DNA of 64,000 bases from JAAYCI01 sp964370045 (GCA_964370045.1 CAYJGZ010000001.1:186001-250000), one strand, 5' to 3'. Positions 43,844-52,124 are shown, counted from the first letter of the stretch. Numbers and translations are program-made. Notes: generated by a model from the sequence alone, not told the origin.

Positions 43844-43866
43844 CCCCTGCCAACAAGGGGCAGGGG
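43844..43866 (-). terminator. Hairpin after array copy 2
   Basis: CCCCTGCC and GGCAGGGG form a stem 25 bp after the stop of copy 2; the minus-strand 3' side reads ATTTCATT, so it is a weak terminator at best. Confidence 0.5.
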
Positions 43867-43891
43867 GGTGGTAGCGGTTAAGTAGATTTGG

Positions 43892-45505
43892 CTAAACGTA
43901 CACACCTGTTTGGGGGGAGGTGGCTGTGGTGGTGACAGGTGCGGGTGTAGGCTCGGGTGTGGGGGTAGGTGTAGGCTCGGGCGTAGGCTCGGGCGTAGGC
44001 TCGGGTGTAGGCTCGGGTATAACCTCAAAAGCATAGAAGGGCGAAAGGCCTGTTGTTACAATAATAAGCTTGCCGTTTTCTACGGTGGCGGGCAAAATTT
44101 CAGCTACCGGAGGCTCATCTGCAAATTGAGTATACACGCCATCGAAGAGGAACAATCCGGCAAAGTGTACTATATTCAGCTTGGTGCCGTTTGGGATGCC
44201 CGGTGCGGGTATGGTGACGGTGATTTTTTGCGTTCCGGGATAGGGGAAATTTTCTGTGGTCTCTAATAAGGATAAATCAAAGCCTGTAACTAAGTTGGTA
44301 AAATTTTTGATGTCAAGCCCTTGCTTTGCGATTTCTGCGCCGAGAAGCTGGGCAAGTGTGCGCTGGTTTACCTTGGAATCTTGCGGAGGCTGTGTAGCGG
44401 TGAGCTCGGGGAAGGTAACGCCAAATTCAGTTATGGACGTAGGGGAGATGGACGCATTTTGAAAATCTAAGGAGCCGCCCAAGGTTGAAGGGGAGGACGA
44501 AAGCAGTGAGCCGTATATTGTGCCTGCGTCCACGATGGGGGAGGTGGTGAATAGATTTGTATCGGTGGGAACAAACTGGAGCGTATATGCTGTGTCCACA
44601 GTGGGAACATCTTCCTCGGGTAAAATTATAGAAATGGAAGTAGTGGGAACGGCGATAGAACTACTTGCGACAACGTCGGTAGAGCCTTTTTTCATTAGAT
44701 TAAGGGTGCCGGGGGGTAAGATAGTAGGGGTTTGTGCAATTGCATTAAAATAGAACTCTCCCGAGGATTGAATGTCCATATCGGGGGTGAAAGAGGTGCT
44801 AAAGTAGGAAAAATCTATGGTGGTAGTGGAGGGAATTTCGTAGGTGAATGCTAAGCCTTTTTTGTCGTTGGGTTCATAGGTGAGCACGTAAGTGGCAGTG
44901 CTGTCGTAAGACGCAAAGGGAACTGCAAGAAAAAGAGAATGAGAAGTAGAAGTTCCGATGCCATCGGTGGCCAAGGGGGTGGCGTCGCCTTTTTTGGTTA
45001 GCGTATATGTACCGGTGTTGTAGTGAGGTTCAGTAGATGTGCTATATGAGGGGGATGGCATGAAAGTAAACAGGACAGAGTTGGAGTCTGCCTTTCCGGA
45101 AACGCTCGCAATAGAAGGCTGCCTATAATAGGTGGCACTGCCGGAGGGGCTTGTGGGGTCTGTGGGTGTAAAATCAAACTTGACAGAGGATATTTGGTCG
45201 AAATTAGGAGCGGTAAAGAATATAGACCCTGTTATGGTTGTAGTGCCTGCGGGTACAGGTTTATCTGTTTGGGTGTGAGCCAGCGAAGAGTCCGAATACG
45301 TAATGGTCATAGTAAATTCGCCGTCTACAAATAGGCTGTCTGAAGTTGCATGGAAAGCAAGTCTGTCGTCAACTTCAGTGACGTCAAGGTATAAGGGCAG
45401 AGTGCCCGAGGCGGAGACAGCAGCGCCCGCAGTGGGAAGCAGCACAAAGGTGAGCGCCAGCGTGAGCATGAGCGAGAGAAGCTTTGCAAGTTTTGTTTTT
45501 TTCAT
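43892..45505 (-). CDS. Secreted repeat protein, array copy 2 (SPQTG tail)
   Basis: 537 residues with the same plan as copy 1: signal peptide, three Ig-like domains, conserved C-terminal domain (LLGAEIAKQGLDIKNF; TGLSPFYAFEV), a short Pro-Glu-Pro-Thr linker of about ten units, and the end SPQTGVYV. Residues from about 248 to the linker are practically identical to copy 3, while the first and second Ig-like domains differ, which points to recent duplication or gene conversion of the 3' half. GGAGG precedes the ATG by nine bases. Confidence 0.82.
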   Translation of the reverse strand: MKKTKLAKLLSLMLTLALTFVLLPTAGAAVSASGTLPLYLDVTEVDDRLAFHATSDSLFVDGEFTMTITYSDSSLAHTQTDKPVPAGTTTITGSIFFTAPNFDQISSVKFDFTPTDPTSPSGSATYYRQPSIASVSGKADSNSVLFTFMPSPSYSTSTEPHYNTGTYTLTKKGDATPLATDGIGTSTSHSLFLAVPFASYDSTATYVLTYEPNDKKGLAFTYEIPSTTTIDFSYFSTSFTPDMDIQSSGEFYFNAIAQTPTILPPGTLNLMKKGSTDVVASSSIAVPTTSISIILPEEDVPTVDTAYTLQFVPTDTNLFTTSPIVDAGTIYGSLLSSSPSTLGGSLDFQNASISPTSITEFGVTFPELTATQPPQDSKVNQRTLAQLLGAEIAKQGLDIKNFTNLVTGFDLSLLETTENFPYPGTQKITVTIPAPGIPNGTKLNIVHFAGLFLFDGVYTQFADEPPVAEILPATVENGKLIIVTTGLSPFYAFEVIPEPTPEPTPEPTPEPTPTPTPEPTPAPVTTTATSPQTGVYV

Positions 45506-45601
45506 GGGGAGAACCTCCGATAGGGTGATGTTTGGACAGGAAAGATAAAAAGCTATTGCATAGTGACGGCACTATATAACAAAATGACACGATACTTAAT
45601 A

Positions 45602-45630
45602 AGTATACGCTTATTATGCTTTTTTGGCAA
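45602..45630 (-). promoter_or_regulatory. Promoter with overlapping inverted repeat, array copy 2
   Basis: TTGCCA (45630-45625), 17 bp, TATACT (45607-45602), with TAATAAG/CTTATTA spanning the -10, identical to copy 1. Confidence 0.7.
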
Positions 45631-45748
45631 GATGGGTAAGTGTTTTTTAGCCTACCTATTTTAGATAGTGCCTATAATAGTGTTCAGACGACATATGCCA
45701 CCGCCGGTGAGGCCTGCCTTAAAGAGGGAGGCTATGGCAGACATAATG

Positions 45749-45780
45749 AAATCCCCTGCCAACAAGGGGCAGGGGATTTT
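45749..45780 (-). terminator. Hairpin after array copy 3
   Basis: AAATCCCCTGCC (45749-45760) pairs with GGCAGGGGATTT (45768-45779). On the minus strand the stem ends in GGGGATTT, so it is a plausible but weak terminator. Confidence 0.55.
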
Positions 45781-45802
45781 GGTAGCGGTTAAGTAGATTT
45801 GG

Positions 45803-47431
45803 CTAAACGTACACACCCGTTTGGGGGGAGGTGGCTGTGGTGGTGACAGGTGCGGGGGTAGGCTCGGGCGTAGGCTCGGGTGTGGGTGTAGGCTCGGGCG
45901 TAGGCTCGGGCGTAGGCTCGGGTGTAGGCTCGGGCGCAGGCTCGGGTATAACCTCAAAAGCATAGAAGGGCGAAAGGCCTGTTGTTACAATAATAAGCTT
46001 GCCGTTTTCTACGGTGGCGGGCAAAATTTCAGCTACCGGAGGCTCATCTGCAAATTGAGTATACACGCCATCGAAGAGGAACAATCCGGCAAAGTGTACT
46101 ATATTCAGCTTGGTGCCGTTTGGGATGCCCGGTGCGGGTATGGTGACGGTGATTTTTTGCGTTCCGGGATAGGGGAAATTTTCTGTGGTCTCTAATAAGG
46201 ATAAATCAAAGCCTGTAACTAAGTTGGTAAAATTTTTGATGTCAAGCCCTTGCTTTGCGATTTCTGCGCCGAGAAGCTGGGCAAGTGTGCGCTGGTTTAC
46301 CTTGGAATCTTGCGGAGGCTGTGTAGCGGTGAGCTCGGGGAAGGTAACGCCAAATTCAGTTATGGACGTAGGGGAGATGGACGCATTTTGAAAATCTAAG
46401 GAGCCGCCCAAGGTTGAAGGGGAGGACGAAAGCAGTGAGCCGTATATTGTGCCTGCGTCCACGATGGGGGAGGTGGTGAATAGATTTGTATCGGTGGGAA
46501 CAAACTGGAGCGTATATGCTGTGTCCACAGTGGGAACATCTTCCTCGGGTAAAATTATAGAAATGGAAGTAGTGGGAACGGCGATAGAACTACTTGCGAC
46601 AACGTCGGTAGAGCCTTTTTTCATTAGATTAAGGGTGCCGGGGGGTAAGATAGTAGGGGTTTGTGCATTTGCATTAAAATAGAACTCTCCCGTGGGTCGA
46701 ACAGATATATCGGAGGTGAAAGAGGCGCTAAAGTAGGAAAAATCTATGGTGGTAGTGGAGGGAATTTCGTAGGTGAGTGCTAAGCCTTTTTTGTCGTTGG
46801 GGGTGTAGGTGAGCACGTAAGTGGCAGTGCTGTCGTAAGACGCAAAAGGAACTGCAAGAAAAAAAGAATGAGAAGTAGTACTTCCGATGATACGGGTGGC
46901 CAAGGGGGTGGCGTCGCCTTTTTTGGTTAGCGTATATGTACCGGTGTTGTAGCGAGGTTCAGTAGATGTGCTATATGAGGGGGAGAGCATGAAAGTAAAC
47001 TCGACATAGTTGGAGTCTGCCTTTCCGGAAACGCTCGCAATAGGAGGCTGCCTATAATAGGTGGCACTGCCGGAGGGGCTTGTGGGGTCTGTGGGTGTGA
47101 AATCAAACTTGAAAGAGGATATTTGGTCGAAATTAGGAGCGGTAAAGAGTATAATCTCTGAGATGCTCGAAGCACCTGCTCCTACAACTAGCGGTGTGAG
47201 GGTGGCGGTGGAAGCGTCCGAATATGTAATGGTTGTAGTAAGTGTTCCGGCTACAAATGGGCTGTCTGAAGTTACATGGAAAGCAAGTTTGTCGGTATCT
47301 TCAGAGACGGTAAGGTATAAGGGCAGAGTGCCCGAGGCGGAGACAGCAGTGCCCGCAGTGGGAAGCAGCACAAAGGTGAGCGCAAGGGTGAGCATGAGCG
47401 AAAGAAGTTTTGCAAGTTTTGTTTTTTTCAT
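45803..47431 (-). CDS. Secreted repeat protein, array copy 3 (SPQTG tail)
   Basis: 542 residues; signal peptide, Ig-like domains, conserved C-terminal domain, Pro-Glu-Pro-Thr linker, end SPQTGVYV. The 3' half (about 45941-46693) is almost identical to copy 2 with one visible base change; the first domain differs (a serine/threonine-rich stretch, TATLTPLVVGAGASS, replaces the HTQTDKPV segment of copy 2). Linker unit number also differs from copy 2, as expected of slippage in a 12-bp GGCTCGGGTGTA-type repeat. It has its own promoter and could be transcribed independently. Confidence 0.82.
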   Translation of the reverse strand: MKKTKLAKLLSLMLTLALTFVLLPTAGTAVSASGTLPLYLTVSEDTDKLAFHVTSDSPFVAGTLTTTITYSDASTATLTPLVVGAGASSISEIILFTAPNFDQISSFKFDFTPTDPTSPSGSATYYRQPPIASVSGKADSNYVEFTFMLSPSYSTSTEPRYNTGTYTLTKKGDATPLATRIIGSTTSHSFFLAVPFASYDSTATYVLTYTPNDKKGLALTYEIPSTTTIDFSYFSASFTSDISVRPTGEFYFNANAQTPTILPPGTLNLMKKGSTDVVASSSIAVPTTSISIILPEEDVPTVDTAYTLQFVPTDTNLFTTSPIVDAGTIYGSLLSSSPSTLGGSLDFQNASISPTSITEFGVTFPELTATQPPQDSKVNQRTLAQLLGAEIAKQGLDIKNFTNLVTGFDLSLLETTENFPYPGTQKITVTIPAPGIPNGTKLNIVHFAGLFLFDGVYTQFADEPPVAEILPATVENGKLIIVTTGLSPFYAFEVIPEPAPEPTPEPTPEPTPEPTPTPEPTPEPTPAPVTTTATSPQTGVYV

Positions 47432-47502
47432 GGGGAGAACCTCCGATGATGTGATATTTAGACAATAAATTACTATTTAATAAAATGATACGATATTTAT
47501 TA

Positions 47503-47531
47503 AGTATACGCTTATTATGCTTTTTTGGCAA
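47503..47531 (-). promoter_or_regulatory. Promoter with overlapping inverted repeat, array copy 3
   Basis: TTGCCA (47531-47526), 17 bp, TATACT (47508-47503); the inverted repeat is shortened to TTAAG...CTTA on one side, unlike copies 1 and 2. Confidence 0.65.
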
Positions 47532-47700
47532 GATGGGTAAGTGTTTTTTAGCCTACCTATTTTAGATAGTGCCTATAATAGTGTTCAGACGACATACGTC
47601 ACCGCCGGCGAGGCCTACCTTAAAGAGGGGGCTTTTGCAGACGTAATGAAATCCCCTGCTAACAAGAGGCAGGGGGGTGGTAGCTGTTAAGTAGATTTGG

Positions 47701-49332
47701 CTAAATATACACACCCGTTTGGGGGGAGGTGGCTGTGGTGGTGACAGGTGTGGGCTCGGGTGTGGGAGTAGGTGTAGGGGGCGTATAATCTATATGTACC
47801 TGAAATGGCGAAAGCCCCGTGGTTTCAAAGGAAAGCATATTATTTTGCACAGTGGCCTGTATAATTTCGACATCAATCGCCTCGATGGCAAGAGAGCCGT
47901 CTGGAAGCTGTATAATGCCGGTATAGTGGGCGAAAGTCACCTTTGTGCCATCCGGAATGCCGCTTGTGGGAATGTTGATGGTAAACTTATCCTTCCCGTA
48001 ATAGCTTAGGCCTGCGGCGTCTGTAAGGGAAAGGTCAAAGGAAGTGTAGGTTGCGCCTAAGCTTGCGGGGGAAATGTTCTTTGCGGCAAGCTCTGTGCCC
48101 AGCGCTTGGCCCATCATGAGCTGAGTGTAATCGGAGTAGGTGGCAAATGGGCCTACGGAGAAATTGGAAAAACCATTCATCGAAGAGGGGCTTATGGTAG
48201 CGTTCGCTGTATCGAGGGAAATGCCCTCGGGCAGGGTGGAAGATGTGGGGAAAGTGAACAAAGAGGCATATAGTGTGACTGCATCTGCTGTGTAGCTTGA
48301 GAAAATGTTAGAAGTCGGAGTGTAAACGATTTCATAGGATGTGTCTACGGTAGGGATTTTATCATTAGGAAGGGGAACATTGTAATAGGTGGTACCATCG
48401 CTACTCTGGACGGGCAAGGAGGCGACGGGGCTTGTGCGATCGCCCATGACGTAAACATCAAGTGTGCCGTTAGGGAAGGGGCTACCCGTTTGATTCGTCA
48501 CGTTAAACGAAATGTTCCTGTTAGGGGGAGCTATGGATATGTCGGCGTTAAAAGGAACTTGTGAGCCAAGCAGTGGGTATGTATCAGCGGAACGCTCGAC
48601 GTATATCTGGGAAGGCAGGGAGGGGTCCGGGGTGAAGGTGAGAGTGTAAGAGGTGGTTTCGGTGGGGTAGCTTGCCTTGGGCAGGGTTATTGTGGCGGAG
48701 GTGTCAAAAGCAGAGACGTCAACAGTTTGCAAGGGCGGGGTGGTTGCGTCCTTTACGTTTAGGGAAAGGGTACCCTTGGGGAAATAGCTGGCACTATTTG
48801 AAAAGGATGCAGTAAAGGTGATGTCACCTGTGGTGAGGTCTGTTGCAGCATCGGCTAAAAAATCAGTGGGCAGGGCTCCATATAGTGAAAATGTGCCTGT
48901 GGCCTGCTCCGGGTTTGTGGGATAGCCGTCAGCATTCACTGTTCTGGCTCCGGGTATAAACTGTATATCGAAGATACCGCGGGCTTCGCCAACAGGCCAA
49001 ATCCCTGCATCTATCGCTACACTTGTCATGCTTGGTATTGTGGTGACCTCAGCGGAGGGCACCTGCGAGCCTGGCGAATGATAATTCAAGTAGAGGAAGC
49101 CGTCGTCCGGAAAAACATCGCCGAATGTGCCGTTGCCGTCTGCATCACACTCTACGTCGATGTATAGAATATATTCGCCTGCAGGCCCTGCGGGGTTTTG
49201 TACAAGCCTTGGTGTTGCACGCAAGGGCAGGGGATTTGTGATTGCAAAAGCGTTCATGGGAAGGCAGAGCACAAACGTGAGCGCAAGCACTAAAACAAAG
49301 GGTAAAATATTGTTCAAACGTAGTTTTTTCAT
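47701..49332 (-). CDS. Secreted repeat protein, array copy 4, most diverged (SPQTG tail)
   Basis: 543 residues. Signal peptide MKKLRLNNILPFVLVLALTF. The first domain contains DADGNGTFGD, a calcium-loop-like DxDxNG motif absent from the other copies. Further Ig-like domains follow the same GTLxxxVxxxxT...PTxDTSYEIVYTP pattern, then a C-terminal domain with MGQALGTELAAKNIS and TGLSPFQVHI, a very short Pro-Thr-Pro-Glu linker and the end SPQTGVYI. ATG 49332 with GGAGG is chosen over the frame to 49395. It is the first gene of the array in transcription order and probably the oldest copy. Confidence 0.8.
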   Translation of the reverse strand: MKKLRLNNILPFVLVLALTFVLCLPMNAFAITNPLPLRATPRLVQNPAGPAGEYILYIDVECDADGNGTFGDVFPDDGFLYLNYHSPGSQVPSAEVTTIPSMTSVAIDAGIWPVGEARGIFDIQFIPGARTVNADGYPTNPEQATGTFSLYGALPTDFLADAATDLTTGDITFTASFSNSASYFPKGTLSLNVKDATTPPLQTVDVSAFDTSATITLPKASYPTETTSYTLTFTPDPSLPSQIYVERSADTYPLLGSQVPFNADISIAPPNRNISFNVTNQTGSPFPNGTLDVYVMGDRTSPVASLPVQSSDGTTYYNVPLPNDKIPTVDTSYEIVYTPTSNIFSSYTADAVTLYASLFTFPTSSTLPEGISLDTANATISPSSMNGFSNFSVGPFATYSDYTQLMMGQALGTELAAKNISPASLGATYTSFDLSLTDAAGLSYYGKDKFTINIPTSGIPDGTKVTFAHYTGIIQLPDGSLAIEAIDVEIIQATVQNNMLSFETTGLSPFQVHIDYTPPTPTPTPEPTPVTTTATSPQTGVYI

Positions 49333-49407
49333 GAAGAACCTCCGAAAAATTGAATGTAATAAAAAGCATAAAATATTTGAACAAGGTATAGCCAAACAGT
49401 CTTATTC

Positions 49408-49436
49408 ATTATAAAACATCAGGTGAAACAATGCAA
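49408..49436 (-). promoter_or_regulatory. Promoter of array copy 4
   Basis: Minus strand TTGCAT (49436-49431), 17 bp, TATAAT (49413-49408). It lacks the TAATAAG inverted repeat of the other three, so regulation may differ. Confidence 0.7.
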
Positions 49437-49452
49437 TACTTAGAGTGGAAAA

Positions 49453-49579
49453 GGGAGTGTCCAAACGCAGTGATTTGTTTTTTTTGGTATATCCTCCCCC
49501 CGCCGAAGGCGGGGGGGAGGATATACCGCCTTCTTCTCTCACTTAACGTATTCTAAATCACCTCTATTTGTCCACTTCC
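49453..49579. repeat. MITE-like repeat, complete copy (127 bp)
   Basis: Left end GGGAGTGTCCAAACGCAGTG then ATTTG; right end ACGTATTCTAAATCACCTC then TATTTGTCCACTTCC. The centre is a 19-bp palindrome GGTATATCCTCCCCCCGCC-gaa with its mirror (49486-49527). This is the clearest long form and served as the reference for the family. Confidence 0.75.
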
Positions 49580-49616
49580 GGTGAAAAATGTTGTGATGGG
49601 GTTGTAGGCAAAAGAG

Positions 49617-50750
49617 TTATTGTGCGCCTGTGGGCTCGTCCTTTAGTTCCCCTTTGCTTGCCGCTTTCAGCCATGCGTTGATAAAGCCGTCTATGTCGCC
49701 GTCTATAACGGCGGAGACGTTGCCGTTTTCGTGGCCTGTGCGGTGGTCCTTCACCAGCGTGTAGGGCATGAAAACATAGCTGCGTATCTGGCTGCCCCAC
49801 GCAATGTCCTTTTGTATGCCCTTTATGTCCTCTATTTTGTCAAGGTGCTCACGCTCTTTTATCTGCACCAGCTTTGAAATAAGCATACGCATGGCAGTTT
49901 CACGGTTGTGCACCTGGCTGCGCTCTGCCTGGCTTGCCACCACAATGCCGGTGGGCAGGTGCGTAAGGCGCACGGCGCTGGAGGTTTTGTTCACGTGCTG
50001 GCCGCCCGCCCCCGATGCCCTGAAAACGTCCATTTTTATGTCCTCCGCACGGATGGAAACGCTCTTGTCCTCCTTGATTTCGGGCATTACCTCCAGCGAG
50101 GCAAAGCTGGTGTGCCTGCGGCCGGAAGAATCAAAGGGGGAGATGCGCACAAGGCGGTGCACGCCGTTTTCGCTTTTGAGAAAGCCGTAGGCGTTGTCCC
50201 CCTGCACCAAAAGGCTTGCGCTCTTTATGCCTGCTTCCTCCCCCGAAAGAAAGTCCAAAAGGGTGGTTTTAAGGCCGTGGGCGAGCGACCACCGCTGGTA
50301 CATTCGCAGCAAAATCTCCACCCAGTCCTGCGCCTCTGTGCCGCCTGCGCCTGCGTGGAATGTTAGTATAGCGTTGTTTTTGTCGTACTCCCCACGCAAA
50401 AGCGTGACAAGGCGCAGTGCCTCGGCCTGCTTTGCAAGCTCGCTCACGCACGCCTCGGCCTCGGCGGCGGCGTCCTCGTCCCCCTCTGCCCAAAGCTCCA
50501 GCCACGTTTGGGCATCCGCCAAAAGGCTGTTTAGGTTTTCGTACTGCTGCAAGCGCTCACGAATGGCGCTCATCTCGGCGAATACCTGCGCCGAGGCATC
50601 CGTGTCGCTATAAAACTCGGGCGTGGAGCTGTGGATTTCCAGCTCCTTCAGGCGGCGCTTTTTTGCCTCTATGCCCAGCGCATCCGCAAGCTCGCTCACC
50701 TCGGGCGCAATGTCCGCCACCTGACGCTTTACTTCATCTATAAGTAGCAT
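49617..50750 (-). CDS. prfB: Peptide chain release factor 2
   Basis: 377 residues. It ends translation at UGA and UAA. The stop-codon recognition motif is RISPFDSSGRRH (SPF near 206, the RF2 type) and the peptidyl-hydrolysis motif is GAGGQHVNKT (GGQ near 250). The whole protein is in one frame: the usual programmed +1 frameshift near codon 25 (an in-frame UGA after a Shine-Dalgarno-like CUU) is absent, and ADALGIEAKKRRLKELE reads straight through. ATG 50750 with GGAGGAAGT is chosen over the frame to 50843. Confidence 0.96.
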   Translation of the reverse strand: MLLIDEVKRQVADIAPEVSELADALGIEAKKRRLKELEIHSSTPEFYSDTDASAQVFAEMSAIRERLQQYENLNSLLADAQTWLELWAEGDEDAAAEAEACVSELAKQAEALRLVTLLRGEYDKNNAILTFHAGAGGTEAQDWVEILLRMYQRWSLAHGLKTTLLDFLSGEEAGIKSASLLVQGDNAYGFLKSENGVHRLVRISPFDSSGRRHTSFASLEVMPEIKEDKSVSIRAEDIKMDVFRASGAGGQHVNKTSSAVRLTHLPTGIVVASQAERSQVHNRETAMRMLISKLVQIKEREHLDKIEDIKGIQKDIAWGSQIRSYVFMPYTLVKDHRTGHENGNVSAVIDGDIDGFINAWLKAASKGELKDEPTGAQ

Positions 50751-50775
50751 ACTTCCTCCAAGACCTGACTTAAAA

Positions 50776-50873
50776 TGGGGTGCAGACAAAAGCGTTTGTT
50801 TTTTGGGGTATACCTCGCCGTAGGCAGGGGTATACCGCTTCATTTGCTAAATAGATGCTACATGTCCACACTC
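50776..50873. repeat. MITE-like repeat upstream of prfB
   Basis: GGGGTGCAGACAAAAGCG at the left, GCTACATGTCCACACTC at the right, and a central GGTATACCTCGCC-gta-GGCAGGGGTATACC (50807-50836). In orientation it lies in the leader of prfB. Confidence 0.6.
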
Positions 50874-50965
50874 TTAAATGTATACAGTGTTGCTTTGCAA
50901 AAGCTGTGCTGTGCAACAACGTGCCACTATAATTATAATCGTTTTTTGAAAGTGTGCAAATTTTT

Positions 50966-50994
50966 TTGCTTTTTTTTTAGTAATAAGCTACAAT
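50966..50994 (+). promoter_or_regulatory. Promoter for RING-like membrane protein gene
   Basis: TTGCTT (50966-50971), 17 bp with a T-tract, TACAAT (50989-50994). Confidence 0.55.
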
Positions 50995-51083
50995 GAGGAA
51001 ACAAACATCTATAGATGTATTTTTTTCGGTGGGATTTCCCCGCTGATTATCGGCGTGCAATACCGCCGCTTTGGGAGGAAAAT

Positions 51084-52094
51084 ATGGCGCATCCTGTGGG
51101 TGATTGCCCGATTTGTAAAAATAGATTTAAGGCGGACGATGATATTGTTATCTGTCCCTCCTGTGGTGCGCCTTATCACAGGGAATGCTACAAAAAAGAG
51201 GGAAAATGCACCTTTGAAGCACAGCACGGTGCGAACTTTGAGTATGTTTCTCCGACAAGGGGGAACTCTGCGACGGGGCAGGGCGAAGCTGCCGAAGGCA
51301 CACAGGGTGAGCCTGTGGAGGGGGAGCACGCAAGCGGCACAAAGTGCCCTGCCTGCGATACGATAAACAGCTCGCAAAACATATTCTGCGAAAACTGCGG
51401 TGAGCCGCTGGGCGTAAAGGGACCTGCCGCAGGGAATGCAGGCATGGGCGGCGGTGCGTTTGGCGGTGGCATGGGCGGCATGGGCGGCATGGGTGGCGGA
51501 ATGTTCGGTGCCGCACCTACTGTGGACATGAAAGGCCAAATAGACGGCATAGATAAAACCGACTGGGCAAGCTATGTGGGAAGCTCTGCGCCGTTTTACG
51601 TGCAGCGCCTGTCCATGATGGAAAAGCGTGGCAGTAAGACAAGCTTTATGTTCAGCGCATTTATGGTGCCGCACTTTTACTTTGCGTACCGCAAAATGTG
51701 GGGCTGGGCGGCGCTTTCGCTAATAGTGAGCCTTGTGCTTTCCTCTGTGCAGATGCTGGCGCTTGCCGCCGAGATGGGGCATGTGCTTATTCCGGGGATA
51801 CCCGTATCTACACTAAGCACCATATCTATTGTGGGTAGCTACGCATATCTGCTGGTGCGGCTTTTGTTTGGGCTGTTTGCAATGCATCTATACAGGCTAC
51901 ACGCCCGCAAAAAGATAAAAAAGATGCGTGATGCCATCGAAAACCGTGCGGACTATCAGGATGCACTTGCCCAAAAGGGTGGCACGAGTGCGATAGGGCC
52001 CATTTTGGTGGGTGTCGCTTTGGTGGGGTACGCAGTGCTGTCGGGTATGCTATTGGGCAATGAGCTTATGGGGTATTTCGCCACTATTTGGTAG
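51084..52094 (+). CDS. RING-like/zinc-ribbon membrane protein (DUF2628-like)
   Basis: 336 residues. The N-terminus is a RING-like treble-clef: CPICKNRF, CPSCGAPYHRECY and a following Cys, giving a C2-C2-HC pattern (residues about 8-45). A second zinc ribbon follows (CPACDTINSSQNIFCENCG, about 92-112), then a Gly/Met-rich stretch (GMGGMGGMGGGMFG), and three or four membrane helices with FYFAYRKMWGWAALS, typical of DUF2628-like proteins. Bacterial RING-like domains of this kind are of unknown function; the layout suggests a cytoplasmic zinc domain tethered to the membrane. ATG has GGGAGG upstream. Confidence 0.8.
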   Translation: MAHPVGDCPICKNRFKADDDIVICPSCGAPYHRECYKKEGKCTFEAQHGANFEYVSPTRGNSATGQGEAAEGTQGEPVEGEHASGTKCPACDTINSSQNIFCENCGEPLGVKGPAAGNAGMGGGAFGGGMGGMGGMGGGMFGAAPTVDMKGQIDGIDKTDWASYVGSSAPFYVQRLSMMEKRGSKTSFMFSAFMVPHFYFAYRKMWGWAALSLIVSLVLSSVQMLALAAEMGHVLIPGIPVSTLSTISIVGSYAYLLVRLLFGLFAMHLYRLHARKKIKKMRDAIENRADYQDALAQKGGTSAIGPILVGVALVGYAVLSGMLLGNELMGYFATIW

Positions 52095-52124
52095 CGCAAG
52101 ATAGCTTAAAGGACTATTAAAATA

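Larger units (their letters stand above)
43597..43891. repeat. Duplicated intergenic segment, copy A
   Basis: Nearly identical base for base to 45506-45802 and, from the promoter leftward, to 47495-47700. It carries the gene start signals, the promoter, a conserved stretch around CCTATTTTAGATAGTGCC, and the hairpin after the preceding gene. This shows that the gene array grew by tandem duplication of a unit of about 1.9 kb. Confidence 0.85.
45506..45802. repeat. Duplicated intergenic segment, copy B
   Basis: Matches 43597-43891 with only a few differences near the left end (GGGGATTTTGG instead of GGGGGGTGG after the hairpin). Confidence 0.85.
50751..51083. other. 333-bp divergent spacer prfB / RING-like gene
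   Basis: It holds the MITE-like element (50776-50873) and a plus-strand promoter at 50966-50994. No gene. Confidence 0.6.

Noticed and set aside
43917..44018. Short tandem repeats in the secreted-protein genes as a possible CRISPR array
   Set aside because: The 12-bp units are in-frame codons for Pro-Glu-Pro-Thr linkers, with no spacers and no cas genes.
50660..50750. Programmed frameshift in prfB
   Set aside because: No in-frame UGA and no shift site; the frame is continuous from the ATG.
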